Assembly: GCF_037893015.1 (NCBI RefSeq)
Contig: NC_133658.1
Span: 16,355,249 to 16,419,248 of the forward strand
Direction: 5' to 3'
DNA from: Macrotis lagotis
Lineage: Eukaryota > Chordata > Mammalia > Peramelemorphia > Peramelidae
DNA length: 64,000 nucleotides
Position numbers and translations under genes: made by a program
The notes under the pieces: model-generated
Databases searched by the model: none
What the model was told of the DNA's origin: nothing
What the model saw: the letters and a program-made list of their open reading frames with translations, nothing else
Shown: piece by piece, positions 45,386-57,239 of the stretch
Layout: the number at the start of each line of letters is the position of its first letter
Position numbering within the stretch: the stretch's first letter is position 1

Positions 45386-45950
45386 CAATGTTTCTGTGAC
45401 TTGAATCTTTAGAGGTTTGAGTACCACTAGCTCCTACCACACTGGAAACTCTCTACCCCAAGCATGGGGATGGATTGTATATTGGTTATTCAAAGACCAA
45501 TGTAGCTAAGGGCAGAGAGATTCCTCACCAGGTTGGCTATAGGGAGATAGATTTCTTTTTTAGCCATTTCAATTATGGCTTTCTTAAAAGTTCTAAAGGC
45601 ATTGTCATGCAGCTAGCAGAGGGAGTGTACATACACAAGGATGAAACCACAGATCCTTGATATATATCAAGGAAAGATTTAAATATATGCGATTTAAAAA
45701 CCCTCTTTGCAGTTTAACAATCACTTTAGTTTGGAATGATAATAATAGTTCACATCTATATAGTGTTTTCTTGACAAAGTTCTATTTGCTTTTCAAAAAA
45801 AGCCATGTAGGAGGATGGAAGACAAGTATTCCCTTGCAGCAATGCAAAGAGCTATGGAAGGGGAAAGGAGCCTCCTCAAAGTTGGATTCTTAGGTGATTT
45901 GTGGTGATCCAAGATTTATAAACCTAGAACACCACTGGGAGAAAGTTGAT
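45386..45950. other. Unique sequence with an MIR scrap
   Basis: About 45,730-45,795 (TTCACATCTATATAGTG) is MIR-like. The rest is unrecognised. Confidence 0.35.
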
Positions 45951-45967
45951 GTCAAAAGGACAGGTTT

Positions 45968-46130
45968 CAGGGTAACTAAGTCTCCTAGTGGTGTATAGAG
46001 CACTGGCCTTGCAGTCAAGGGACCTGAGTTCAAATTCGACCTTAGACCCTTACTGTGGGACCTTGGCAAGTCATTTTTACCTTTTGCCTCACCAAAAAAA
46101 TAAAAATAAAAAATAAAAAACAAAAAAACA
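45968..46130 (+). mobile_element. Old SINE, tRNA-like half and A-rich tail
   Basis: GTGTATAGAGCACTGGCC, then GACCTGAGTTCAAATTCG, then CACCAAAAAAATAAAAATAA tail. Flanks AAAAGGACAGG and AAAAAGACAGG look like a target duplication. Confidence 0.75.
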
Positions 46131-46890
46131 AAAAGACAGGATTTTGTCCATCAGAAGAACATTTGGGGCGAGTCAGATCATCAGAAGAACATTTATTGAT
46201 ACAATTGGAAAGAGAATAACAAATAAACAGACAAGAGAACAGAACAACCAGAAATTCTACTTGTGTTATTTTGAGTAATTCATTTCAACTCACCATTCCT
46301 CAGTTTCCTTGCCTATAAATTAAGGCCAAGTGATTCATGCAGCATCCAAATCATGGCCAATAGCTTTCTTTCCTATTAATCATTCCATTGAATGGAATGG
46401 TTCTGGAAAAAACAAGTGAACAGGATGCCTTGCCCAGCATGCCCATCAGTATAATAAATATAATTGCACAAGTCTTCCCACTGGTCACTTGGATGGCATG
46501 ATTTTCTTTGATATTGAAGGACAATTATTATCATTATTATTATAGCTGCTAAACTGGATAACTTCTGGGGTCCAAATAATAGAAATCATCTAACCACACA
46601 ACTTGGAAGTGACTTTGAATCCAATGATCCCCTAAATTATCAATATTCCTCAAGACGTAACAAAGGTTGCAGAAGAGAGAAAGGAGAGCAAGTATTTCTA
46701 GAGTAACTACTGTGGGTCAGGCACCTTACACATTACGGATGCAGAGAAATGTGGGCATGGAGATGATAGAACACTTGGAGAAAAACTTTGTAAATCTTTT
46801 GTTTGCTTTGTTAAGGGAATCTTCCTTCTTCCTTTAACATCTAATTTAGGCTACACCTAAGGGCCTCACCTTCAACCTGATTTAGATTTC
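46131..46890. other. Unique sequence
   Basis: ATCAGAAGAACATTT occurs twice within 50 bases (about 46,152 and 46,182). A MIR scrap lies near 46,295-46,350. Nothing else. Confidence 0.4.
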
Positions 46891-47382
46891 ATGTCTTCTG
46901 CTGGGGCAGCCAGGGAGTAGGCGCTGGAAACACCCAAGAGCACCCAAAAGAGACCCCACCCCAAAAGGCAAAATCTCCAAAGTGGGACTTGGGTCACTCC
47001 CAGTGATGCAGAGGAAAGATGAAGAGAATTGTGAATGTAACAAAGAAAATTGTGTGGAGATGTAAATTGACTCCAAGTAAAGAAATATGATTGTAACAGA
47101 AAAAAACTGTAATCTTAAAAGCTGCTTGGGTGGAGATGACACCCTGCCCCCCTCAATTCTTGATGTACCATTGATTCATTGTTTAATGTAAACTGTGTAT
47201 CCTGATCTCCTTAGGCTTTACCCTCTACCTAATTCTGGGTCTAGTAAGAGAAAGGGAGTTCACCTTTTGCCCTCTGGATGAGAAGCAAGACATCCAGCTC
47301 AGGGCCACGGTCTTCTCTAACAACCTGTGGCCCAACACTGCTTGGCTCTTCTTTTAGCTCTCTCTCTCTCTCTGTCTCTCTC

Positions 47383-47443
<61 letters not shown>

Positions 47444-47905
47444 TTCTCTGTCTGTCTGTCTGTCTATCTGTCTCTCTCTCTCTCCCCCTAGCCTTTCCTA
47501 TGTCTTGTAACCTTTATAATAATTTTTTTTTATTTTTACCCTTACTTTCCCCAGTCTGAATAATGATTCCTCATAGGCAGAACTGAACTCAAGTAGGCAG
47601 CAGATATACCAGATCATCACCCCCTCCCATGGACTCTGGGAGAGAATTTAAGGAAATTGAGGAAGGGGCTAGCTCTCTTTTTACTTTTCAGCCTCCTGTT
47701 GAACCCTGGTCAGCTGGCCTGACCAATTCAATCTGCAATCCATGTGGTCTTCACTTTAAACTCTTTTTAACTTTTCTATCACTCTCTTAATGTGTTGTAG
47801 TAACTTCCTTTAATAAATTTCTGTCTTCTTTCCAAAACCTGAATTCCCAAATTTGAGTTGCAATTCATCAGGAGGCAGAATCGAACCCAAGAAAAAACCA
47901 ACGGC
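46891..47905 (+). mobile_element. Possible LTR-like element with internal CT microsatellite
   Basis: A roughly 1-kb unit of non-MIR, non-LINE sequence starts TGTCTTCTGCTGGGG. Its 3' part has AATAAA at 47,812-47,817 and then a U5-like tail (GAGTTGCAATTCATCAGGAG; GCAGAATCGAACCCAAG). Ends and target duplication were not established, and no retroviral genes are present. Confidence 0.3.
47356..47486 (+). repeat. (CT)n/(TCTG)n microsatellite
   Basis: CT units with interspersed GTCT, about 130 bases. Ser/Leu-rich frames across it are artefacts. Confidence 0.95.
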
Positions 47906-47924
47906 AATATTACTTCTTTTGATT

Positions 47925-48180
47925 CTCAAAACAACTCTATAAGGTGAGCATTACAATTATGCCTTGTTTCAGTTGAAGAAACTGAGGCAGGCGGAGGTTA
48001 AATGACTTGCTCAGGGTCATACAGCTAGTCTTATCCAGGCTGAGTCTGGATATGCACTCATCTCCTGGACTCCAGGCTTAGTGAATAGAGCCTTGGACCT
48101 GTAGTCAAGTGAACAGCTAACTAAACCCCAGCTTCCTGCCCCCAGGCCCAGGACTCTATGCACAGCACTGCCTAGCTACC
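47925..48180 (-). repeat. MIR-type SINE
   Basis: AACTCTATAAGGTGAGCATT, then GAAGAAACTGAGGCAGGCGG, then CATACAGCTAGTC. Confidence 0.65.
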
Positions 48181-48790
48181 TCTAAGGGAAGTGGATACTC
48201 AGCAAAGGTAATCATTGCTTCATTGGGACCTGAACAAACTAGGTTATGAACTTGGATTGGGTTTGTCCATTGGAACAGACATTTCAGAAACAGAATGAAG
48301 AATGAAAGCCCCAAGCTGTCTGGGGTGAAGAGGGCAGGCAAAATTGCATGTGAACACTTGGAGATCTCTTCCCATGATTCCAAGTTGCTGTCTGATTGAC
48401 AAAAATCTGTCTTTTTGACACCAACATTCTGTCAACAGTATTTTAGGGCTATTAAACCATGGATCACTATAATCATCTAAGAATCCAACTTGTGGGTGAC
48501 CCCCAAGTCAATAGAAGTTTAACTACTGGACTAAAAACACATCAATAGTGCTAAGATATGACAATCCTATGAATTATTTAGGATTTCATTTAATTTCTGA
48601 AAATTATCTTGGCCAATCCATATGACTACTAGGTGAAGCTTCTAGTATAGGCAATGGGAGCTTTAAGATGAGGCACCTGAGACCCAGAGAGGATGGGTGA
48701 CTTGCTGAGGACCACACAGCTCAGAAACATCAGACATAGGATTTCAACCCATGTCCACACTGACCATCTAGAGAACTAGTGACATCAGGA
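48181..48790. other. Unique sequence, then MIR fragment
   Basis: About 48,650-48,780 reads GACTTGCTGAGGACCACACAG (MIR, antisense). The earlier part is unrecognised. Confidence 0.4.
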
Positions 48791-49480
48791 GACTGACTTG
48801 CTCAACCACAGCCCAAAAGTCTGCTCCTCTCCATCTATAGCTTTGCCAAACATGATGCCGTACCCAGGACGAGCTGATTATCCGCTTCTCATAATCACAC
48901 TTAACTCAACTCTGAATACTCACCACCTTCCCAACTCCTTCAGCTTCTCTCTTCTCTGATTGGAGACCTGGAGGTGGATCACTAAGCCTTTCTTTAGGAA
49001 GGACTGGGATCGGAACTTCCATCTGCAGCTCTGTTTCTCAGGTTCTTTTTCTCCCTGTGTTCCTTTCTCTGTCACTCTCTGTGTGTCTTCTGTTTCTTTG
49101 TCTCTAAGTATGTTCATGTCTCTGTCTCCCTGTATCTCTATGTGTCTCTGACTTAGTCTCTGTCTTGGTTTCCACATTTTCTCTCTCTCTCTCATCTCCA
49201 AAAATAGTACCATTTATCTATCTATTATTTATTTATTCATTTATTCATTCATTTTTTATTTATTCATTTATTTGTTTGTTTGTTTGAGTGAGCCTCATAG
49301 AAAACTGACTCTGCACCTCGTGGAAGACCTTCCCTTTCCAGTTCCTCATATATATTATCTTCCCTGATTTTATTGTCAGCTCCTTGCAGACAGGAAGAGT
49401 TTTTCCAATTTTCTTTGTGTCCCCGGGTCTTAGTACAGTGCCTGGCCCATAGTAAAGCTTTACTAAATGTTTACTGTATT
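48791..49480 (+). repeat. CT-rich DNA, (ATTT)n run and L2 3' end
   Basis: 49,207-49,285 holds ATTT/ATTC/GTTT units. 49,310-49,480 is an L2 terminus (CAGTGCCTGGCCCATAGTAA, then AAATGTTTACTG). Confidence 0.55.
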
Positions 49481-49675
49481 ATATTGTAGGAATGGATGTG
49501 GTGTGAAAGATTTCATTCAGGAAATACACAATCCAAAAACCATAGATTGGTTGGTCATATAGGAAGAGTAGCAAAATAGAGATGGGTTAAACAGGCCAAG
49601 GGTTGAACAAGGGCCCACAGACCCAGAAGAGGAAAAGGAACAGCTACCCATTAAGTACCTAATAGGGTCATTTGG

Positions 49676-49865
49676 CTGGCTTGTTGGCTAGAAGGGCTGA
49701 CACTTACTAGCTGAGTGACCCTGGGCAAGTCATTTAACTATTCTTGTTATCTGTCAATTGAGCTGGAGAAGGAATAGGCAAAATCTCCAGCATCTTTTTC
49801 AAGGAAACCCCTAAAGGGGGGGGGGGGGTCAGAGAGAATTGAACATGATTGAAACAACACAACAA
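49676..49865 (+). mobile_element. SINE-B, 5'-truncated, with 13-G run
   Basis: ACACTTACTAGCTGAGTGAC, then GAGCTGGAGAAGGAATAGGC, then a G run at 49,816-49,828 where CCCCAAATGGGG is usual, then the tail TTGAAACAACACAACAAAA. Confidence 0.75.
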
Positions 49866-50014
49866 AATGTACAGATATTGTGCTGAGTGCTTCACAGAGA
49901 AGTAAAGGCTTCCAGAGCATGGGTTGGCTTTCTAAGTATAAGATTTGGGAAGACATGGATGAAAATCATTTAAGATGAGCAAGAGGAAGATAAAGATTTA
50001 GATATAATTAATTG

Positions 50015-50225
50015 GAGGGTTTGCCTCCAGACATTGATCCACTGACAGTCAAAAGTGGATGGTATTTTCAGCTCAGCATACAGATGGGAAAACTGAGAAT
50101 CCAAGAATTTCAATGTCATACTTTATTAGAACAAAGAAAGTCTGAGCCAAGGATTAGAACCCATTTCAAGTTCCAACTCCTAACTGTAAGGCCCGTGTAC
50201 TTTCCATCATATCACATAGAATTAA
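50015..50225 (-). repeat. MIR-type SINE
   Basis: ACAGATGGGAAAACTGAGAA, then AGGATTAGAACCCATTTC. Confidence 0.55.
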
Positions 50226-50389
50226 CTTGATTTTCTGATTAAATCATCATTGGAAATAATTTTTTCAGTGTTTTGTGTTTAGATGAATAAACAAAAATTT
50301 GGATAGGAACAGAATGAAGGGGAAGTATAAAAGGTGGAAATTTCTGTTTCTCCTTCCTCGCTCTCCTTTCTCTTTCTTTGCCTTTGTCT

Positions 50390-50421
50390 TTCTGGCTCTC
50401 TCTGCCTCTTTCTCTGTCTTG

Positions 50422-50469
<48 letters not shown>

Positions 50470-50515
50470 GTCTCTCTGTTTCTGTCTCTCTCTCTCTCTT
50501 TCTCTCTCCCTCTCT
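50390..50515 (+). repeat. (CT)n microsatellite
   Basis: An uninterrupted TC run near 50,425-50,465, then GTCT-interrupted units. All frames through it are artefacts. Confidence 0.95.
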
Positions 50516-50544
50516 TTCATCTTTGGTATCTCTAAAAGAAACAC

Positions 50545-51690
50545 TATTTATTTATTTTTAATTATTTTTATTTATTTTATTAGACATTTCCCAAATACAT
50601 GCAAAAATTTAACAATCTCTTTTTGGTTGGTTTCCAAATTCTCTCCTTCACTTCCTTCTGTCCTCCTTGAGAAGGCAATTTTATATATAATGATATATGT
50701 GAAGTCATACAAAAAAATACATTCTGTACTCAGATTTTATCAGTTTACTCTCTAGAGGTGGATAGCATTTTTCATCATGAGGCCTTTGGAATTGCCTTGG
50801 ATCCCTTTCTTCATCATCATAGCTAAGTCTTTCACAAATAATCGTCCTTCTAATGATGCTGCTACTGTGTATAATGTTCTTCTAGTTCCACTTACTTCAC
50901 TTCCCATCAATTCATATAAATCTACTCCAGTAGACAAGAGCCCTGGACATTTCTTATTAGTATTCCATTACATTCATATACCACAACTTGTTATGCCATT
51001 GCCCAATCCAATTAATTTCCAATTCTTTACCATCGTGAAAAAAAAAGGCTGTTCTAAATATTCATGTACTATATAGGTGCTTTCCTCCCTTTTTATTTTA
51101 TTTTTTAGGGGGTTTTTTTTGCAAGGCAAATGGGGTAAAGTGGCTTGCCCAAGGCTACACAGCTAGGTAATTATTAAGTGTCTGAGGCTGGATTTGAACT
51201 CAGGTACTCCTGATTCCAGGGCCGGTACTCTATCCACTGTGCCACCTCGCTGCCCCTACTTTCCTTTCTTTTTATAAATCTATTTGGTATGCATCCCTAA
51301 TAGTGATATTGCTGAGTTGGAGGCTCTACATAATTTTATAATCTTTTGGGCATAATTCTAAATTGTTCTCCAGAATAGTTGGATTAGTTCACGACTCCAC
51401 CAACAGTGCTTGGTGTTCCAATTTTTCATATCCCCTCCAGTCTTTGTCAATTTACTTTTCTGGTAAGTTAACTAATCGGGTGGGTGTGAGGTGGTATCTT
51501 AAAGTTGCTTTAATTTACCTTTCTCTGATCAGTAATGATTTAGAGCATCTTTTTTCATGTGGCTATAAAGAATTTTGATTTCCTCTTCTGAAAATTACTT
51601 TTTCATATCCTTTGATCATTTATTAATTGGAGAATGGTCTTATTTTTATAATTCTATCTTGGTTTCCCATATTTTTGTGAAATGAAGCCT
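50545..51690 (-). mobile_element. L1 LINE 3' end, antisense, split by SINE-A
   Basis: GACATTTCCCAAATACATGC, then AGAGGTGGATAGCATTTTTC, then AGTATTCCATTACATTCATA, then TTGGATTAGTTCACGACTCC, then GTGTGAGGTGGTATCTTAAA. It is 5'-truncated with no intact frame. Confidence 0.8.
51097..51258 (-). mobile_element. SINE-A inside L1
   Basis: Flanks of 17 bases, CTTTCCTCCCTTTTTAT (51,080-51,096) and CTTTCCTTTCTTTTTAT (51,259-51,275), differ at two bases. Confidence 0.93.
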
Positions 51691-52115
51691 GTAACAGAGA
51701 AAGTAATACTATTTATAGAAATAATTTTTTCCAATAAGAAGTTTTCATAAATGTCAATGTCTTAGCTAAGTCATTTGGAAAGACTTAACAATGGGATTTA
51801 TAGAACCATCTCATAGTTATATTTATTCTCTTTTTATTTATCCTATATATACTTGTGTGTATATGTGTGTGTCCATTCTTAGAATCCTAAATCCTACAGA
51901 GAAGAAATTGTTTCATCTTTGCTATCTTTTCACAATGTATAGTGCAAAATAGGAGTTGAATAAATTAACAGAATGAGTAATTTATTAAATAAAAGTTATG
52001 TGCACACCCTACAGATTATGGTTCAACACAAGAAAAATATTTCTATTAAAGGTGTAAAAAACATATGAATTTACTCTAAAAATACCGAGTTCCCAATCCA
52101 TGGAGTTTTTCAAGC
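51691..52115. other. Unique AT-rich stretch
   Basis: Nothing recognised apart from a short GTGTATATGTGTGTG run near 51,855. Confidence 0.35.
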
Positions 52116-52119
52116 ACAG

Positions 52120-52325
52120 AAATGAACCATATTTCATAATCAGGACTGGGCTAGATCACTGGTCATTGGGAAAGGACATAGACTGGGAACCAAGAGAACC
52201 ATGTTCTAGTACAAAATCTGACATGAATTTGTTGGATGACTTTGGTCAAATAACGTTAGCTCACAGCCTCAGTTTCCTCATCTGTTGGATCAGAAGATTT
52301 CTAATATTCCATCCTGCTCATATTT
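52120..52325 (+). repeat. MIR-type SINE
   Basis: GGACATAGACTGGGAACC, then CCTCAGTTTCCTCATCTGTT. Confidence 0.6.
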
Positions 52326-52479
52326 CTACAATCAGCCCTTCCAACTCAAATTTCTCTGAATCTTGGCATGCCTTCAAACAAGTTAGTAAACCCCAGCCTT
52401 GTTTTCCAGTCTTCCTTTTGATGATGTTCCTTTTTTTGTTACACTCCCTCTCCATCCCTAAGTGTGCATGACTCTGAAC

Positions 52480-52765
52480 TCTGAGTTTTTTTATTTAGGA
52501 ATGCTGAACAAGGAGTAACCCACAGTTTCCAGGACCATCTAAAGTCACAGGCGGCATCCAGCTTGGCAGGAGAAAACAAAGTGAAACAGAAAAAAAGTGA
52601 TGACTGCTCCTGTGAAAATGCATCATTTAGAAGGCTGCCTCTGTGCTTTGTAAAGCATTTAATCGGCCTGATTTTCTGGCACAGATAAGAGAATGGCAGC
52701 TCCTCCTACTCTATCCCTTGCTGCCAGTTCAGACCTTGAGGTTGCCAAAGACATTTATTAAGCAT
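52480..52765. other. Repeat-free block, possible conserved non-coding element
   Basis: Balanced composition and no transposon motifs. Conservation cannot be judged from one sequence. Confidence 0.3.
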
Positions 52766-52769
52766 TTAG

Positions 52770-53270
52770 GCCTGAGAGACGTGCAGAGAAATAACAATGG
52801 CTCAAACTTATATCCAACAACATGTACAAAGAATTGTGGGTACCTCATCCCATAAGATATTTCTAACAACCCTGAAGGTCCCTACTATGGGGATGACCAT
52901 CCAGATGTTACAGATGGTGAAAGTAAGGACCAGGAATGAGTAAGTGACTCTGGCCGGGTCACAGAGTTAGTAAACAACAGCCTTGGTTGTGGACAACATA
53001 GGTAATAAATAACCATTAGCAAATAGGTTCTCTGGCTCCAAATCCCAAGTTTTTTTGGTTATGTTTTTTACTGTATCATGCTGTGTGACGGTATCTCATT
53101 AAACCTTCAACCAACTTCATGAATTCTACAAGTATTTTAATGCATCTTTTACAGATGAGGAAACTGAGGTTCAGGGATATCATGTGATTTGTCCAGGAAT
53201 ACTCTACCAATAAAAGTTAGAGGCAAGATTTGAACCCCAACTTCCTTACTCACATTAGTGCAACATGCAA
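52770..53270 (-). repeat. Two MIR copies
   Basis: 52,780-53,000 (ATAACAATGGCTCAAACTTA, then GTAAGTGACTCTGGC) and 53,100-53,265 (ACAGATGAGGAAACTGAGGTT, then GATTTGAACCCC). Confidence 0.6.
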
Positions 53271-53690
53271 AAGATTATACCAAGTCATTCATTAATCATA
53301 ATTAATATTCTTCTAATGATGCTATTATTCTGTTCTTAAGGGAAATTTGAGCCTTGGTGAAAAGAAAACAAAACTGGTGTTATGTTGTGATGAGTAGACC
53401 CTGAACTCATAAAATAATTAATACCTTGGATCAGAAGTTTGTAGTTACTTAAAATATGCATATGCATGTGGATGAATGTTGAAAAGGTTTCACATTTTAA
53501 ATGGAAAAATAAATATCATTTAAAAAAAGAAGTAAGGAATTGTAAGTAATCTAAGAAGAAAGATATGATGGTAAGAAGAAACCCCACCCAACGAAAAGAC
53601 TGAAAGCAAAAGACTTGGGTTTGAATCCTCCTTGATTTTTTCTGTAAATCACAACATCACAGTGTTCATATTTTGAAATTGAAGAAGTTG
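53271..53690. other. Unique sequence
   Basis: Nothing recognised. Confidence 0.35.
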
Positions 53691-54150
53691 GATTAAATAG
53701 CCTCTGGAGTTCCATTCCTATTAAGAAACTGTGCTCTCCAGATCTTTTCTTAATTCCATCCCTTCTTGTACACATAAAGAAAAAGAGAGGCCCAGAAAAG
53801 GTAAATCACTTTCCTAGGGTCACACAGGTACTAATCATGAGAGATGTGAATCTATGAAACAAATCACTCATTAGCTTGTAAATACAATATTGAAGGTTGG
53901 AATAGTGGTGGTGGCGTATCGGATAGGACAATGGACCTGAAATCAAGAAGACTTGGGTTCAAATCTGGTCTCAGATATATACTAGCTGTGTGACCCTGGG
54001 CAAGTCTCTTTACCTAGTCCCTCCTCAGTTTCTTCACTTGTAAAATGGGAATATTAAAGATATCTACTTTGCAGGACTGTTGTGTTGCTATTTGTAACAG
54101 CAACTAACACAATGTCTGGCACACTTTACAATATTTATATGGTAAAATCT
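53691..54150 (+). repeat. MIR fragment, then an older SINE/MIR
   Basis: 53,691-53,850 is a weak antisense MIR. 53,900-54,150 reads CGGATAGGACAATGGACC, then ACTAGCTGTGTGACCCTGGG, then CTCAGTTTCTTCACTTGTAA in plus orientation. Confidence 0.6.
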
Positions 54151-54394
54151 TTGCTTCCCTCCCCGCTTCTCACTAGGAAAGACTGGCACTTTCCACTATA
54201 TCTATTTAAGGGTTAAATGGAGAAAGCTTTGCACTTCCTAATTCAACTTATTTTTGCATGCTAAAACTTTGGACAAAAAGACTCAGAGCTTGTTCCAAGG
54301 TTAAGAACAAAGTTCAGAAACCTATTTAACAAGCTGGCAAATGGAATCCTACCAAGTGTTTCTGTGAATTATATGCAAGAAGACACCCTCTTGG

Positions 54395-54580
54395 TGAAAG
54401 TATGCTGAGCTTGGAGTGAGATGATGTAAATGTTCACATTTCAGCTCTGCCACTGAGTCACCTTGAGCAAGTCATTTAATGTCTCTTTACTTCAGTGTCC
54501 TCCTCTCTAAATGAGGACCTGGAACTAGCTGATCTCTGAGGTCCCTCCCTATCCTCCATCCATGATTCTATCATGTAGAC
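54395..54580 (+). repeat. MIR-type SINE
   Basis: GAGCTTGGAGTGAGATG, then CACTGAGTCACCTTGAGC, then CCATGATTCTATC. Confidence 0.6.
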
Positions 54581-55010
54581 AGATGAGGTTTCCTCTGACA
54601 TTTGGCATGATCTTCAGAAAGGAATCTCCTATTGTCTTTGGTCTGGCCCCATCCTTCCAAATAAGGTGGCCCCAAACCACAGGATCTGAGACATCCTAGA
54701 AAGAAATAGGAGTAAGTGCAAACAAGGAAGATTAACTGTGGAGGATTCATGCCTCCAGAAATTGGTGACTCAGCAGGAGGGAAGACTCAGTCTTCTCGAG
54801 CATCCTAGCTTCCCTGAGGCTCAGGAGGCTCTGGTGTCTACCTCACCAGGGTGATAAATTGTGCCAGAAAATTCATTAGGGCTGCAATTAATCACCAGTG
54901 GTAAAAGAGCCTATTAAAAGTCCTTGGGAGGCCCTTCTTAAACTCAAAGCCCATTAAGGCCTAGATTCTTCTGGTTTCCACTGAAAAGAATTCAAGCTGT
55001 CTCTCAGTAA
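54581..55010. other. Repeat-free block with homeodomain-like cores
   Basis: No transposon motifs. GCTGCAATTAATCACC near 54,881 and ATTCATTAGGG near 54,870 contain TAAT cores. Candidate regulatory DNA by inference only. Confidence 0.3.
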
Positions 55011-55014
55011 GCAT

Positions 55015-55505
55015 TCATCACAGAATTTTGGAGTTGGCAATGATCTCAGAGGCCAACTAGGCAAACTCCCACCATGACCAGAATCCCTTCAAAAGCATAG
55101 GTAGAAGACTTTTATTCAGCCTTCACCCACAAACCTCCTGGGAGGAGAAACTCACCATCCCCAAAGCAGCTCATTCCCCTGGAGGTCAGCTCTCATTCCT
55201 GAGTTTTTCCTGTTCTCATTCCTAATTAACCTTTGTTTTTTGCAATTTCCCCCATTGCTCCTTGGTCTGACTTCAGAAATCTAACAAAGTAGCATCATTC
55301 TCTCATTCGATTGAAATTTATAGACATCTATTCGGTCCTTCCTGAGTTTTCTCTTTTCCAAGCTAAACTCTCAGCTGAGCATCATTTTATACAAATTCAA
55401 GATTCTCAACTATGCTGGTATCTCTCCTTTGGATTCTCTCCAGTTTATTAATGATCTTTCAAAATAGTGGGGCTCAGAACTAAAGCTAAGACTCCAGATA
55501 TGCTT
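55015..55505. repeat. CR1/L3-type ancient repeat, long copy
   Basis: GAGGCCAACTAGGCAAACTCC, then GCTCATTCCCCTGGAGGTC, then TCCTTGGTCTGACTTCAG, then TTTGGATTCTCTCCAGTTTA, then GGGGCTCAGAACTAAAGC. It is the most complete copy in the window. Confidence 0.6.
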
Positions 55506-55509
55506 ACAA

Positions 55510-55940
55510 GGAACCAATTCATTGAATTGCTATACACAAAGTATTTTTGAAACCCCAAAGTTCAATATATAAGTTAAATATTGCTGTTTATTACTGTTAT
55601 TACAATTATCTTCTTATTCCCATATTTTGTTATCTAGGAATCTGAGGGCATCTCTTCTTTCGACGGTACCCAAGTGAGATAAATCTCACAGGGGACTTAA
55701 GATTCATAGTATATTCTTATAAGGGATTTAATATAAATCCTTATCAAAAAGGGAAACTGGGATTCCATGGAAAATAAGAGATAAGACCTACACAGTGAGT
55801 TAAGGGCAGAGATTGGGTTGTGTTGAGTTTCTTTAATGCTCAGTCTAGAGGTACACAACTACTAAACTGTGGTTTTCTAGTTTATTTCAGGACCTGATTT
55901 GCTATGGGCTTTTTTCCTCATGGAGAAGAAGCTCAGCAGC
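55510..55940. other. Unique sequence
   Basis: Nothing recognised. Confidence 0.35.
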
Positions 55941-56200
55941 TGTCCTTTATAGCAATAATTGAGCTTTATAGAGATCTTTAAAGTTTTCAAGGTGCTTATA
56001 ATATACCTGAGTCTCAAAAGAAGAGAGTCAGCCTTTCATTTTATTGTTACCACAACTATTAATGTCCATTCTCATTTTTCTAATGAAGAAAATGGAGCTC
56101 GGAAGGGTTATGATATATACAGCCAAAGTAAGAGATGGACTTTAAACCCCAGTCTTCCTGAGCCATACATGTCACACTTTTATATCAAGCTCTTTGGCTA
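55941..56200 (-). repeat. MIR-type SINE
   Basis: TTGAGCTTTATAGAGATC, then AAGTTTTCAAGGTGCTTAT, then TCTAATGAAGAAAATGGAGC. Confidence 0.55.
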
Positions 56201-56289
56201 CTGCCTAAAAGTATTCTTGTACAACTAGAAAAGGCAGGTAGATTTTCACCGTAACCAGAATCTGACTAAATGTAAAGAAGGAGGGGCCC

Positions 56290-57000
56290 TTGCTGCAGAT
56301 GCTCAACCTAGAAAGTATTCTGGAATCTCCCTCAAACTCCATATTAAGAGTTGCTGAATGCTTTCTAATCTATAGCAATGTTTCTTATATCTGTCTGCTT
56401 CATTCTAATCATACAACTATCCCTGGTACACAGAGACGCTCATCCCTTTAGACCTAGACTATTACAACAATTTCCTGACTTGTTTCCCTACCTCCAGTTT
56501 CTCTCTTCCCTAATCTACCCTCTAGATAGCTGCCAAATATAGCTATATAATCAATGCAAGATCTATCCATGCCAGACCCCTGCTCAAGAATATTCAATGA
56601 CTCCTTATTGTTTTCAGGAAGTGATGGAGATTCATTATTTTGGCATTTAAGATTAAATTGTGAGGTAGAAATAGTCTTCTGTATCTTTTAGTTTATAGCA
56701 GAGTAGATAGAGTAACTGTCCTGGAGGCAGAAAGATGAGTTCAAATTTGGCCTCAGGCACTTGGCATCTGTGTGACTCTAGACAAGTCACCTAACCCCAG
56801 TTTTCCTCAGTTTCCTCATCTATAAAATGAGAAAAAAAGGGCAAAATTCCAGATTCAAGTGGAGTCATGAAGAGTCTGACATTACTGCAAACAACTTGGC
56901 AACAGCAATAATAAATGCTTATTGGATTCGTTTATTGATTCAAGGCCTGTCGTGATCTAGCATCAATCCCTCTTTCCAGACTATGTATAACTATAATGAA
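56290..57000 (+). repeat. L2 coding end split by SINE-B
   Basis: 56,330-56,690 (AGACTATTACAACAATTTCC reads as the 'DYYNNF' L2 region; CAGACCCCTGCTCAAGAA; TCAATGACTCCTTATTG) continues at 56,935-57,000 (CAAGGCCTGTCGTGATCTAG). Confidence 0.65.
56697..56913 (+). mobile_element. SINE-B inside L2
   Basis: GCAGAGTAGATAGAGTAACTG, then CCTCAGTTTCCTCATCTATA, then GGAGTCATGAAGAGTCTGAC, then GCAAACAACTTGGCAACAGC tail. Confidence 0.8.
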
Positions 57001-57239
57001 CAATTGGAAGCAACCTGATCTTCAACTATTTGCATAACCATTCAGCTATCAAAAAGGAAGTGAATGAGATTGAGGCAGATAGATAGATAGATGACATTAA
57101 TACCATTTATAATAATTTTATCCTGAAACTTTCAGATGGAGAATGGATCTATGTTTTCAATGGTATCGAAAATTCCAAGGTGAATAGGTGAATAAACTCC
57201 CCGTCTCAATGCAGGTCAATTTTCTTTGGAATAACTTGT
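57001..57239. other. Unique sequence with (GATA)4
   Basis: Only a short AGATAGATAGATAGAT run near 57,078 was recognised. Confidence 0.4.

Noticed and set aside
47278..47559. Ser/Leu-rich open frame
   Set aside because: It is generated by the CT/TCTG microsatellite.
50239..50755. Overlapping 75-125-codon frames on both strands
   Set aside because: They cross the CT array and run into L1 antisense sequence.
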